Below, piece after piece: positions 35,401 through 46,984 of a stretch of 64,000 nt of DNA (position 1 is its first letter; every line of letters starts with the position of its first letter). This DNA comes from Suillus spraguei. Its lineage: Eukaryota; Basidiomycota; Agaricomycetes; Boletales; Suillaceae. Below the pieces are notes generated by a model that saw nothing but the letters and a program-made list of their open reading frames with translations, did not search any database and was not told the DNA's origin. The translations under genes and the position numbers were made by a program. The stretch spans positions 182,150-246,149 of the forward strand of contig JABCPU010000057.1 of the NCBI GenBank assembly GCA_016800925.1. Direction: 5' to 3'.

Positions 35401-36542
35401 ATCCCCGGGTAGTCAGCACCCCAAGCAGCGAATGATTTTTGGCCGAGCCAAACTCACTAAGGCTGTCTTCCGAACTTCCACCTACTGTTTAACTGTTAGG
35501 GTCTGTCGTCGCAAAGGTATAATCAGGTACATCACTAACAGTGCTTTACTATGATGGTCACTAATTGTCGTCACATCAGGGCCTAACAAAAGTTTACCTA
35601 TCATTTCTAAGTTCTCGATGTTTTAAACTCGATGTGCGTACCACGTAGTGACCGGTCATATTTGAATGTGCAATTTTCATACTACATCTTGATCAATCGG
35701 ATTCGTCTCGATGGTGTAAGGAAGTGTTTGATTTCACCGTCGGGTACGTCCTGGGCGCCTGGGCAACCACAGGGACACCGGCCTAGCAGCTACATATTCC
35801 ACCCTATCGAAAACGCACAGCATCTCCAAGCCCTGACTCCTAAAAAAGCAACGAGCCAAAGCAGAAAAGTCTGACCTCGAGATTCGGGACGAGCGACAAT
35901 GATATCATTAGTATGTTATTGTGCCATTATAATGCAGATTCTGCAAACCATAGACCCCATTTTCGAAATGACTCTGATTGATGATGGTCGTAGTTATTGT
36001 GTACTATCCATGTCTCTGCAAGTCGTCTACCATCCCTTACAACAATTTGTCACCCGTGGGTGACCCGTACCATCTGGATCGACCCACGGATCGACCCGCA
36101 CCCACGATACTGGGACCCGCACGAGTGTGGGTGAGCCTTCAGAATGCCCACAGATTGAGTACGGGTGCCACCCGGAACCCATGTCACACCAAAATTGAGA
36201 TCATAGTACATACATCATGATACGATTGATGAATAGCGTTAGCGGCTATTTCTTCTCATCTTCGAAGTTTCGCTGTGAATTTGGAGGAAGCTTGATGCTC
36301 ATGCCACCATTCTATAGAATTTTTGATGTGAATAGCATGGCAGAGCAGTTAGAACTTGATTGTATAACTTTCATATAACAACCCTACGTACTAGCGGTGT
36401 CGTCACTACGAAGTTACATAATTTGAAAGTACTAATGTTGTTATTTGTCCATATTTGCGCAGTTCCTCATAGCCGCAAAACCTTACTTCAGATTCCTCGA
36501 CTCCAAGGCCCATATCGCTGAATATACCTCAAGCCCATCAAA
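32464..36542. other. 4-kb gene-poor stretch
   Basis: 32464-33000 is T-rich 3' flank of the RING gene; an ORF at 32337-32765 overlaps its last exon in another frame and looks like a shadow. I see no conserved domain from 33000 to 36542. About 35240-35460 and 36040-36180 are richer in G+C, with recurring ACCCGTAC/GGGTACGGGT-like words of the kind seen in small non-autonomous repeats, but I could not define ends. Confidence 0.4.
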
Positions 36543-37221
36543 ATGGTGCGTATGCAGTTCCGTACACCGTCTCGTGGTGTTGTACGCCATCATTTGAGCA
36601 TTTTTTTGCGATTTTGGCCTATTGTTGAGGTGGATTGCAAGCTGACTTTTGGATGCATAGGCCCCGAAAAAAACCAAGGTCGCCAAAGAAGATAACACTG
36701 TTTCGCTCGGTCCTCAGGTCGCTGAGGGAGAGTTGGTCTTCGGTGTTGCACACATCTATGCATCTTTCAACGACACTTTCGTCCATGTCACCGATCTTTC
36801 TGGCAAGGAGACCATCTCCCGTGTTACTGGTGCGCGTGGTTCGCTATCTTGGTACAGATCTTTAGTTACATGATGATTGTGAATAGGCGGCATGAAAGTG
36901 AAGGCTGACCGTGACGAGTCGTCCCCCTATGCCGCTATGTTGGCTGCTCAGGACGTTGCCACGCGCTGCCGTGAGGTCGGCATCACTGCCCTTCACATCA
37001 AGCTCCGTGCAACTGGTGGTACCGGCACTAAGACCCCTGGCCCCGGTGCACAGAGCGCCCTCCGTGCTCTTGCTCGCGCTGGCATGCGCATTGGGCGCAT
37101 TGAAGACGTTACGCCCGTTCCTACCGACTCCACCAGGCGCAAGGTATGCGCTCTCACCCATCTTAAGGGTACTTTGTTGTTAATTTTCTGATAGGGTGGT
37201 CGCCGTGGTCGTCGTCTGTGA
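36543..37221 (+). CDS. RPS14: 40S ribosomal protein S14 (uS11)
   Basis: uS11 is a platform protein of the small ribosomal subunit that contacts 18S rRNA near the mRNA exit. Exons are 36543-36545 (the ATG alone), 36661-36829, 36887-37143 and 37195-37221, in phase, giving 151 aa, the usual length. The protein starts [20 protein letters not shown] and contains [40 protein letters not shown] and [20 protein letters not shown]. It ends GGRRGRRL, the conserved basic tail. The first intron lies directly after the start codon. No damage is seen and no second copy is in the window. Confidence 0.96.
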
Positions 37222-38127
37222 TCTCCATCTTCATGTTATTGCTATGAGATTCCCGAAGAGCCGAAATTTGCTATACATGTAATTGGAGTTACAAATAATA
37301 TGTCGCCGTTCGACGCGCATCAGGTTTTTGCCTGCCCCGCGGTCGTTCACCTGTTTGTGTCTCTAGTATTGTGTTGCCAACATCTTCGTGCTTCGTATCG
37401 ACGCGTGATCAGCATGTGATGTGCTTGAAATCTATTGAATTTTCTCTTTATTTCTACTTTGAATCCCATTTATGTAACATTTCTTCTTCCTTGATACTAC
37501 CACAACACCATATAGCCTCTTCGGCTTGAAGTTATTGAATGCGAGAAGCAGCTAGCAACGGAACTTACGATCGTGCATAGAATCTTCCACAAGATTTTAG
37601 ACTGGACTATATCTTCTACTGAGGCCTGCGTCGTAGGAGGCGGAGGACGAGTCTGAAATGGTCGGTCTGGGTGAAAGTCTGCACAGACATCATATCTCTG
37701 CCTGCCACCAAGTCTGGCCGCACGCTCAGCATGAAGCCACCAGCGGCCGACACTGGCAGTGCCCGTCGCCGTCACACATTGCTGCCCGTGGGCGGGCAGG
37801 AAGAGACAAAGGAAGGAGGAGATCATCGACGTTGCCCAATCAGGGCGGAGTGCATTCCTCGGGCGGCGGACACCGAGTCAGGCAGTGTGCTTGCAGATTG
37901 GTCATTCCTCTGAATCGACAATGCCAAATATTCGCATGTGAAAGCGGTTGACAAATTTACGCTGATTGTTGCAATGCTCAACAATACATTCATACTTTAC
38001 ATAAATATCATTCTGATTTGTTCACCAGTTCGCTGGTGCGCGGCGGGCGCTGTATGACAGTGAAGGTGATGAGCGGGCACCTTTGATTTGTCAACTGATC
38101 CCAGACACAGACTTAGTGACAAGGTGG
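37222..38127. other. Intergenic between RPS14 and the retrotransposon
   Basis: About 37620-37930 is G+C-rich, with overlapping 60-109 codon ORFs on both strands and no domain I recognise. The retrotransposon target site (CTGCT) is at 38128-38132. Confidence 0.45.
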
Positions 38128-38132
38128 CTGCT

Positions 38133-38346
38133 TGTAAGCTGACCGCATACAACACGCTTACATCATCATATATCACGTGGCCGATCCCCTTATATTCCGC
38201 CACTTTCATATCGTTCAGACTAGACTCGGGTCTCCTACCTACCATCACATACTCATTAGTACAACGCTCAAAGAATCCACAGTTTCGTCCTGTTACTTTC
38301 GCCCGATTCGTTTAGTGTTCCTCGCGATTTCCCGAGCGAGGTTCCA
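38133..38346 (+). repeat. 5' LTR
   Basis: 214 bp, TGTAAG...TTCCA. It is preceded by CTGCT and followed by a T-tract leader (CTTTTTTTTTTAACAG). An obvious tRNA primer-binding site is not recognisable. Confidence 0.92.
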
Positions 38347-38487
38347 CTTTTTTTTTAACAGAAACGAATCTTGTTGATTTCTCATAAACTCGCTACAACG
38401 ATTAATTCTCAACCGCCGGGCTATCCGCCCGCTACCTGACCTGTCAAACTGCCTTCTACACGGAGGAACCCTACTGTCCTTATACCA

Positions 38488-39666
38488 TTGACCACACGAC
38501 AGCGTGCAAGGAAACAAAGACAACCGCCCTCCCCAGTTCCACCCCCATCCCCTCTAAGCTCTATATCTTTGGACGATACGCCAATCAAGCGTACTACTCC
38601 TATAATCACGTACTGCGATTCCTCTTCAGATTCAGAACCTGACGAAATGCATATACCCTATCCCCGCTCCCACAAAATGACTAAATCCGCTAGTGTGGAA
38701 CAGTCTGCTCCCAACAAACCACTGAAACTGCTGGCGGGCGAGCTCACACCTGAGGTCGTTTGTGACTGGGAAAACGCCTGTACCACATATTTTATGCACA
38801 AAGGAATTGACACAGAAGACCAGGTCAAGATGGTAGCCTTCGGGATGTTAGACCGATGCCTACACATGTGGTATCTGGCCGAACGAGCTACCCTAGACGC
38901 TGGAACCTTCAGAGAGTACATGATAGCACTCAAAGATGCTTGGCTCGAGAGCCATTGGGACACCAAACTTCGCAGAAAGGTTCTGGGATCGCTCCAAGGT
39001 AACCGCCCATTCTATGAATGGGCCTTGGAACTTCAAAACCAGAATGCATTACTGTATGGTAACACAGCCCACCTGTCGAACGCCCAACTACGTATCCAGC
39101 TCGAGGCTAGTATCTGTGAAGAGCTGACTATACCTGTACTCAGAGCAAAACTCGCCGAGGATTTAATGCTGAAGAAGTGGATCGAGGAAGTAAAGCATCT
39201 TGACGACAAATGCCTTGAGGATCTCGCGACCCACAAGAGGATGGCCGAAGACTTATACAAATCCTTGAGACGTACCACTTCCTCGAGCAAGGCATCATCT
39301 TCCAAGACTTATACACCCTCCTCCTCTTGTCTAGCTTCCTTATCAGAGGGTGAACGTGCGTTACTGATGAAACACAAAGGGTGTTTCAAGTGTCGCAAAT
39401 TTTACGTATCCCATCAATCAAAAGAGTGTACCAATGGCGCGCCTGACGCTTCCTCCTACAAGACACTGACGGAATCAGACGTGATTGCGGCCAAACCAAA
39501 GGGCAAGACCGTGGCTGCTGTTAATACCATAGGAGCTGTGATGCCATTGTCGATCCTCAACGATGGATCAAGCTCGGAGGATGACATGTGCGTAGCCCCT
39601 TTTGAAACCGCCCACCTTGTATGGCCTTGTCTCTTGACAGCATCAGGAAATTCACACATTCCTTGA
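38488..39666 (+). pseudogene. Gag polyprotein, truncated by a MITE
   Basis: Structural protein of the retrotransposon. It opens at 38488 (MTTRQRARK). The capsid-like part runs from about residue 75 (LLAGELTPEVVCDWENACTT) to about 230. A retroviral-type zinc knuckle reads CFKCRKFYVSHQSKEC (C-x2-C-x6-H-x4-C), which binds RNA. The last codons (NSHIP) come from the MITE inserted at 39644, so the natural C-terminus and the link to protease are lost. Confidence 0.85.
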
Positions 39667-39910
39667 TGTGCCCTTATGCGGACTTATTTACACTTAACTG
39701 CCTTGGTGAAATTGAATCTACTTGTCCAAAATTTCAATGTGAATGAATTCAGAAAAAAAAAGTTGAGATATATTAATATACATGTTTTATTGTATTTCGC
39801 ACTCAAAAAATATAAGATATGCCAGGTGAATGATGTGAGAGAGAGCAAACAAGTTTTGAGATAAGTGAGTTAAGCTGATTAAGCATGTTAAGGAATGTGT
39901 GAATTTCCTG
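39644..39910 (+). mobile_element. 267-bp MITE-like element, copy A
   Basis: Terminal inverted repeats of about 20 bp (CAGGAAATTCACACATTCCT and its complement) with AT on both outer sides as a possible 2-bp target duplication. It is A+T-rich and non-coding. It lies at the end of gag. The copy at 40044-40310 is the same length, almost identical and inverted. Confidence 0.85.
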
Positions 39911-40043
39911 ATGAGGGCCCTCTTCCAATTCTTTTGAACGCATCGAGGTTTTGATTGACCATGGGTCACATCTAGTTCTGATTGACGAAAGCGTCGTCAA
40001 CAAGCTTGGACTGCGTAGACGCAAACTGCATTCAAACATACAT
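39911..40043 (+). pseudogene. Retrotransposon protease fragment
   Basis: The 133 bp between the two MITEs encode LIDHGSHLVLIDESVVNKLGLRRRKLH, an aspartic-protease-like core. The Asp is followed by HG rather than the usual (S/T)G or DG. The sequence on the far side of MITE copy B (40313 onward, VEANSAFLDNSSSS) continues this polyprotein. Confidence 0.65.
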
Positions 40044-40310
40044 CAGGAAATTCACACATTCCTTAACATGCTTAATCAGCTTAACTCACTTATCTCAAAA
40101 CTTGTTTGCTCTCTCTCACATCATTCACCTGGCATATCTTATATTTTTTGAGTGCGAAATACAATAAAACATGTATATTAATATATCTCAACTTTTTTTT
40201 TCTGAATTCATTCACATTGAAATTTTGGACAAGTAGATTCAATTTCACCAAGGCAGTTAAGTGTAAATAAGTCCGCATAAGGGCACGTCAAGGAATGTGT
40301 GAATTTCCTG
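40044..40310 (-). mobile_element. 267-bp MITE-like element, copy B (inverted)
   Basis: Reverse complement of copy A at 39644-39910, with the same termini and AT flanks. I noticed one substitution near the right end (CGTCA against CATCA). The two copies can pair to form a 267-bp hairpin with a 133-nt loop. Confidence 0.85.
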
Positions 40311-41185
40311 ATGTAGAAGCAAATTCGGCTTTCTTAGACAATTCTTCATCTTCACCTTTCTCTTTCTCTGAATATGTCCTCTTGTCTCCGTCTTCTATTA
40401 ATCATGATTGGACTTCTCATACAATATGCGCAATTGTTGCACCGAGACTTGCAGTTCCCCTCCTCCTTGGAGGACCTTTCTTATCACACAATTGCCTTGT
40501 TATAGATCACGAATGTCGCACCTGTATCGCCAAAGACTCAAATTTCGATCTGCTAAATCCTCCTCAATATACGCCTTGCGTGAAAGTCCAAATTACGTCA
40601 CGCCGTGATGTAAATCAGCTACGGAAGAATGTCGCTAGCGAACTCAAGACAGTACTCAGCGCCCATTGCGAGAATCTTGAAGTGAACACTATGACCGAAA
40701 CACCAAACGTGGTTACATTGTTGCGAAAATGAATTGACATCCTGGCGTTCATTGAGGCAAACAAGGAACATCTTGATTGACTGGATAAAGAAATGCGTCG
40801 GAAATACGAGGACAGATTCCCCGATGACATCCCACATATCGACCAATTACCAACGGATACCGTACACCGCATCACCCTGAAAGATCCGAACAAAATCATT
40901 CAGTGCAGGCGGTACAATACTCCACGGAAATATCGAGAGGCATGGGATGTGCTACTTAACCAGCACATTGCTGCAGGACGTCTGCACCCTTCATCGAGCC
41001 CTTTTGTCTCGCCAGCGTTCCTCATACCCAAAAAACACCCAATGGCGCTGCCGCGGTGGGTGAACGACTACCGAGCACTCAATGCGAATACCATTCCAGA
41101 CAACCATCCTTTGCCACGCATCGACGAGATCTTGCACGACTGCGCAAAGGGCAAAATTTTCGGAAAGATTGATATGACAAACTCC
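40311..41185 (+). pseudogene. Pol 5' part: spacer and start of reverse transcriptase
   Basis: After a connector region (GGPFLSHNCLVIDHECRTCIAKD) with stops at 40730 and near 40778, the reverse transcriptase begins at about 40793. It reads RRKYEDRFPDDIPHIDQLPTD, then LIPKKHPMALPRWVNDYRALNANT and GKIFGKIDMTNSF. It breaks off at 41185, just after the first catalytic Asp (KIDM). Confidence 0.8.
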
Positions 41186-41341
41186 TTCATATCATTCAGA
41201 CTAGACTCGGGTCTCCTACCTACCATCACATACTCATTAGTACAATGCTCAAAGAATCCACAGTTTTGTCCTGTTACTTTCGCCCGATTCATTTAGTGTT
41301 CCTCGTGATTTCCCAAGCGAGGTTCCACTTTTTTTTAACAG
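41186..41341 (+). repeat. Partial LTR plus leader inside the reverse transcriptase
   Basis: 41186-41327 is the 3' two-thirds of the same LTR (from TTCATATC to TTCCA), followed by the T-tract leader up to about 41341. It joins the interrupted reverse transcriptase at a short shared TTC(AT) sequence. It differs from the 5' LTR at six positions, all CpG to TpG or CpA. Confidence 0.85.
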
Positions 41342-42712
41342 GACGGAACCCATGATTACAGACCCCACAGGGAGACAAAAAAAAGACGTTATTACTAATT
41401 ATTATCAACATAAGAATGGAATGTCATGTTTTTAATATGAACAAAATTCCGATATTAAAACAAGAATCGATAGCATAAAGACTAGTGCACGGGTACTATT
41501 TATCTGCCTTGAAGTCCCAGTCCGTTTCTTGAAGCATTGAAGTTACAAAAAGAATGGGCGATATGGTAAGTTCATCCAGAGGGAAAGTGGATCGATCAAG
41601 CATAGAAGAGAGGTGTGAATTGTGCGGGTGTGTTCGCGCGTGTGAAAAAAGAGAACGGTATATGAGAAGGCCTGTATGGGCGAATATCGTTACTCCAGCT
41701 CGAGCTCATTGCAGAGCTGGATCTGGAAATTGTGTCGGCAACATGGGCCCTAAGGTTATATGTAACAGGGTGGGGCGCGAGTGAGGTAGTTTGAAAGGTA
41801 TCGCCAGAAAGACCGGGTGGGGAGTGTAAGTCGCTTACAAATGCATCATGCGCAACACAGCTAAGACCGGAAGCCAAGGGTGGTAAGCGGCGAGATCCAA
41901 AGACAAAAGGAGCAGCACAGGGATTAAGTCTGGTATTAGATGTTTTCGGTAGCATGGGAGACTGGGCATACGCAGCAACAGAGTCAACCGGATGGATATT
42001 GTCTTGGATGAATCGGACTTCCAGGCGTGAGGTCCCATAAAATTGTCTTTGAAGTGCGTCTTTGGTTTCCTAAGCATTGACGATGTTCACATATTCAACT
42101 AGAGCACTAGTAGTTCCATTGCCAAATGTAGTAGAATCCATGAGCTTCACCTCCTTGATGGGACCGAAAGGATAGAACAGAGGATGCAAGTCACTGGCCT
42201 GAGCAAAGAGAAGGGTCGGCAAGTTCGATACCAGCAACTTCGAGGAAGGTGCCAATGAGATATTCCATTGTTTGATGGCATATTGGGGTGAACTGATGGT
42301 CGAATGTGCAGGTTGTTGATCGAATTCCATTTCCGGAAGTGACGAAGGGTTTGAGGATGCCAGCATCATCGTCCTGTCTGCACCATCTAAGAAGCCTTGC
42401 GAACGTTGTACGACAGCCCAAGATACATCAAGGGTGTGTCCTTTCATTTGTGTTCGCGAGAGCGCATTCATCGCACGTCTGGCTTCCTCATGGGATGACA
42501 TTACCATGAACCCGCGACGGTGAGATGCATTATTGACAGTAGCAAGAATTACGGCATGCATGACAGTGCCAAACTGCAAAAACAGGGCGGAAAATTCAGG
42601 CTTGGTGAGATCAAAGGGTAGACCGAGGACATAGAGATTCCGGCACGCATCTGAATTCTTGCCAGTACTTGGAGGTGACGTTTTGTCATTGGTGGCGGAT
42701 GTCACGATGATG
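41342..42712 (-). pseudogene. Captured host RRM RNA-binding protein gene, intronless
   Basis: On the minus strand one frame runs from about 42712 to a stop at 41596-41598, interrupted only by TAG at 42070-42072, where CAG would continue the sequence. RRM 1 has RNP2 LYVLGLP and RNP1 RRGFMVM; RRM 2 has KLLVSNLP, ALVEYVN and, after the TAG, ETKDALQRQFYG...LEVRF. A low-complexity C-terminus follows. No intron is needed, unlike other host genes in this window, which points to a cDNA origin. 41342-41595 would be 3' UTR. The true start codon is not present, because the 5' end is cut at the junction with the reverse transcriptase. Confidence 0.72.
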
Positions 42713-44517
42713 GAGGATTCATTGGCAAGATTTGCCACACATACCTCGACGACATCATTATATGGTCACAAACGGTAGCAGAACATGCTAAGAATGTGAA
42801 ACTGGTGCTCAATGTGCTATGTAAGGCCTGTCTCTTTTGCTCACCAAAAAAGACTTCCCTATTCTGCACCGAAATCGATTTCTTGGGCCACCGCATCACA
42901 GCTTCTGGGATCGAGGCCGACACATCAAAGGCTAAACGAATTCTGGACTGGCCCGTACCTAAATCGACAAACGACATACGGTCATTTCTGGGTCTGGTAA
43001 GGTATCTTGACCAGTTCTTGCCCAGCCTTGCGGACCACACGCGACTACTAACCCCCTTGACGACAAAAACAAGCGAGGCCGAATGGCCCGGTTGGACCGA
43101 CGAGCACCAAGACGCTTTTGACGCAATCAAAAGACTTGTTGTCCGACCTGTCGCGTTCGATTCAATGCAACTATGAGAAGCACAGTTGAACTATCCAGTA
43201 CACGAAAAGGAACTATTAGTGATCGTATGAGCACTCAAAAAATGGAGAATTGAACTCTTAGGGACACCATTCACCGTGTACACCGACCACAGAACACTCG
43301 AGAACTTCTTAACCCAAAAAGAATTATCACGCCGCCAAGCAAGGTGGCAGGAATTTTTCAGTCAATACGACTTTGAAATCCAGTATATTCGCGGCGAAGA
43401 CAATTCGGTCGCAGATGCACTGTCACGCCTACCCCCAGACAACATGGAGGTCCCGAAATATGCGCAACAAACGATGCACATGCCTGCAGCAATAGGAAAA
43501 CATATCAAGCCGGTAGCATTGATCCTATCAGTAACGCCGGACATGTCAATGCTCCACAATATCAAGAACGGTTACCTGACAGATCCATGGTGCATTAAGT
43601 TAGGAAAATTAACGACTTCCCTACCAGGTCTTCAACAACGAGACGGCCTCCTATACCTCAATGAACGCTTGGTCATCCCTCGCGTAACGCACCTGCAAGA
43701 GGCAATATTCCATTTGGCACATGACCAACTGGGTCATTTCGGAATTGACAAATCCTATGCAGCAATCCGGGAATCGTATTATTGGCCAAATATGAGGCGA
43801 GATCTCGAGGAGAGCTACATACCAGCATGTTCAGATTGCACGAGAAACAAGAGTCGAACGACAAAACCAGCTGGCCCCCTACACCCTCTGCCTGTGCCTG
43901 ATCACAGAGGTGAATCAGTCGCAATCAACTTCATCGGACCCTTACCAACAGAAAAGGGGTTTGACGGAATCATGACGATCACAGACCGTCTGGGCGCAGA
44001 CATCAGACTAGTGCCTTGTCGGATGAACATGAAGGCTCGCGAGGTCGTGAACCTCTTCTTCGGTCACTGGTACTGCGAGAACGGACTGCCACTAAGTATA
44101 ATCTCCGATCGTGACAAGTTGTTCACCAGCAAGTTTTGGAAGGTGCTACACCGTCTCACTGGGGTAAAATTGAAAATGTCAACGGCTTACCACCCACAGA
44201 CCGACAGGGCAAGTGAATGTACTAACAAAACCATTGACCAAACCCTTAGATACTTTGTGGACCGACACCAAATAGGTTGGGTAAACGCCCTACCACGGGT
44301 CAGGTTCAATCTAATGTCAACAATCAACGCATCAACCGGATACACACCATTCCACCTACACCTTGGAAGAACACCACATCTCCTACCACCACTGACTACA
44401 GAACAGATTCAGACCACAAGAGATGACTTCCCAACGGACATCGTGAACGCACTCGAGGCGATCAAATCATTGAAGACTGACGTAGCTGACGCACACGACA
44501 CCCTATTAGCTTCGTGA
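42713..44517 (+). pseudogene. Pol 3' part: RT end, RNase H and integrase
   Basis: Resumes with GKICHTYLDDIIIWS, the catalytic YLDD box, then FLGHRITASGIEAD and the connection domain up to a TGA at 43174. RNase H remnants follow (PVHEKELLVIV-stop-ALKKW, YTDHRTLENF). The integrase has an HHCC zinc region (HLAHDQLGHFGIDKSY ... CSDCTRNK) and a core with VAINFIGPLP, IISDRDKLFTSKFW and ASECTNKT. The first catalytic Asp, normally in DFIGPLP, is Asn, so strand transfer would fail. The roughly 60 residues between KIDM and YLDD are missing. Confidence 0.85.
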
Positions 44518-45139
44518 ATCGCACAGGCAAACACCGCAAACACTCACAGAAACAATGAACCCTCATTCGAAATCGGTGACTTCGTATACCTCTCAATGGC
44601 CAACAGAAGATGAGAATATCTTAACGGAAATAACAAACGAGTAGCAAATTTCATGCTGCAGTTCGACAGCCCATACACAATTGTGTCTGCGAACCCTGAG
44701 TCGTCAACTTATACTCTAGACTTGCCCAATCATACTAACGTATATCCTACCTTTCATGTCTCCGAACTGAAGCAACACGTGCCCAACAACGCCGAACTCT
44801 ACCCTTCGCGAGAGTTACAGCGTCCAGGCCCCATCATTACGAAGTCCAGGACTGAAGAATGGGAAATAGAGAAAGTACTCGACAGCAGAACACGCGGACG
44901 CGGACAACAGTATCTCATTCATTGGTGTGGCTACGGTCCAGAAGCGGACATTTGGGTACCTGGAAGAGAGCTTGAAGACACACAAGTACTTCAAGAGTAC
45001 GTCGGAAGACACATGATGACTGAACAAGATGCGTCAGACAACGCTCGTACGAGGACTGATGAAAACACATCCATCAAGATACGCATTCCAGCACGAAAAG
45101 ATACGCACGCCGGAGAGAATGTTTCGAAGGATGAGAGGG
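44518..45139 (+). pseudogene. Integrase C-terminus with chromodomain
   Basis: After stops at 44515 and near 44612, the open stretch from 44653 encodes the end of integrase (YTIVSANPESSTYTLDLPNH) and a chromodomain (EEWEIEKVLDSRTRGRGQQY ... WCGYGPEADIWVPGREL). Chromodomains direct integration of chromoviruses to modified histone tails. It ends in the purine tract of the 3' LTR. Confidence 0.82.
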
Positions 45140-45353
45140 TGTAAGCTGACCGCATACAACACGCTTACATCATCATATATCACGTGGCCGATCCCCTTAT
45201 ATTCCGCCACTTTCATATTGTTCAGACTAGACTCGGGTCTCCTACCTACCATCACATACTCATTAGTACAACACTCAAAGAATCCACAGTTTCGTCCTGT
45301 TACTTTCGCCCGATTCGTTTAGTGTTCCTCACGATTTCCCGAGCGAGGTTCCA
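45140..45353 (+). repeat. 3' LTR
   Basis: 214 bp, differing from the 5' LTR at three sites, each CG to TG or CA. It is followed by the target duplication CTGCT at 45354-45358. Confidence 0.92.
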
Positions 45354-45358
45354 CTGCT

Positions 45359-46977
45359 CTGCGCAAACGCGCACCCAGACCGGCCGTAATCTGCACATTC
45401 ACAGGAGGTGAGGACACGGACCTATGCTCATGTATGTATCCCATTCAATCATATTCAAAACTGATTACCATGAGTCGTTTAGTGCTGCTGTTCATCATAA
45501 TGAAATCGTCGACATTGCGGCGCTAAGCATCCCCGTTTACCGTAACCCTAATCGCTTTTTATTGATGAGTGCCACAACCTACAAGCATAGACTGAAACCT
45601 GAGAGACTGAAGCCTTAGGAGTACCGCCAAGACATGAAATTCATCCAACTCCAGCAGAATGCAGGATGCAACGACGGGGACAACAGATTGCAGATGGACC
45701 ACCCCAAAACCATAAGCAGCACGATGACGCCTGCAGCATATTGTGGTAGGCAAAAATTGAGAGCGTTGATCACTAGATGGTTGCAATAGGATCAGATGGA
45801 ACCTGTTTCTTGCCAAGAAAAAGGTCCTCTCCGTTGTTCCAAACTGTTTTGGAGGTAGGACAACTGTACGCTAGCACCATGAGACGAATGTTGGACGAAG
45901 GTTTTCCACCATTGGAGAGAAACGAGAGGAGAAAGCCTTCTGCAGCACAGGGAGAGATTCGCCGAGGCGGGCTCGATCCCAGAGAACAAAGTCGGTTCTT
46001 GTGAGGTAAGCAGCATCTAGAGCATCTATGGTGCTGAATTGCCAATGCAGAAGTGTCAGCATAACGACTGTGGTGTAGGCAATAATAGGACACTTGAAGT
46101 GTTCCAAGTCGGGTGTCGCTTTATGAGCTCCCCTGGATGTGAATCGGATTGTAAGCGCAAACAAATAAAAGGTCTACACCATCCTAGCGAAGAAAATTGA
46201 ACGGCGAAAATGGTCCCTTGAACTTTAGTGACACCCATCATAGGACTCGAAAGATATGATTTTCTGAAGCCGATTTAGGACAAAGTCTGGGACACGACAG
46301 GCACCTGGAGGTGAAGTATCTCGAAATATTGATGTATCCCACTTATACGAATCGACCACACTAAGGACTACCTTTACCATCAACTTGCCCGATTTTCCGT
46401 TCAGGTCGCTACGACAGATCGAGAGAGGAATTGCAGTGTTACAGCTTGCACAATGAAGAACGATGTCACGTAGGTATTTATATGTAATCGAGACTGTCTG
46501 AACAATGAATGATGACGAAGGGCGAAATACTAAACTCTAACATATATGTAGGGTGGTCTTCCGCAGTTGAAACATAGTGAGGATAATACCTGGTTGTTGC
46601 TCAATACATGCCTCAAGGAACTGAGAAATCACATATAAGTATTACTGAGAACAAGTCATAACTCCCGCTTGCACCGAGACTATCGGGGTCGACCTGCACA
46701 AACTGGTGTCCTCATGACTTCACTAGTCTCCTGATATGTCTTCCGAAAATATCGCAATGACCGCTCCCAGTGTAACGACGAATGGTTGGGTTATAGCAAG
46801 CTCATTTGTAGAGCTTTCATTCCTTGGATATGTGTCGTCCCATAGTCCGTCGGAATCTAAAATTTTGCTATGTAGTGGAAGATTTTTGGCCTAGCTTTGT
46901 AGTCTGTCGGAATTTAAAATTTTGCCATGTAAATTCAATTCAGGTCGACATTGTAAGTTTTGATACTTCTTTTACGA
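45359..46977. other. Intergenic between retrotransposon and Helitron
   Basis: A minus-strand ORF at 45871-46164 (97 codons, with a hydrophobic IIAYTTVVMLTLLHW stretch) and overlapping ORFs are present, but I recognise no family and see no supporting splice pattern. Nothing else is seen. Confidence 0.4.
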
Positions 46978-46984
46978 CGAGTCC

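Larger units (their letters stand above)
38133..45353 (+). mobile_element. Ty3-like chromovirus LTR retrotransposon, chimeric
   Basis: Two 214-bp LTRs (38133-38346 and 45140-45353), starting TGTAAG and ending TTCCA, are flanked by a perfect 5-bp target duplication CTGCT (38128-38132 and 45354-45358). A purine-rich tract (AAGGATGAGAGGG) precedes the 3' LTR. Internal order is gag with zinc knuckle, protease, reverse transcriptase, RNase H, integrase and chromodomain, the order of Tf1/Ty3 chromoviruses. The element is dead. Two MITEs sit in gag-pro, about 1.5 kb of foreign sequence replaces part of the reverse transcriptase, and in-frame stops occur (for example 43228-43230 and 44515-44517). The LTRs differ at three positions, all CpG transitions. 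Confidence 0.92.

Noticed and set aside
39676..40278. Two identical 62-codon ORFs facing each other
   Set aside because: They are the two copies of the MITE read in opposite directions; no coding conservation beyond the repeat itself.
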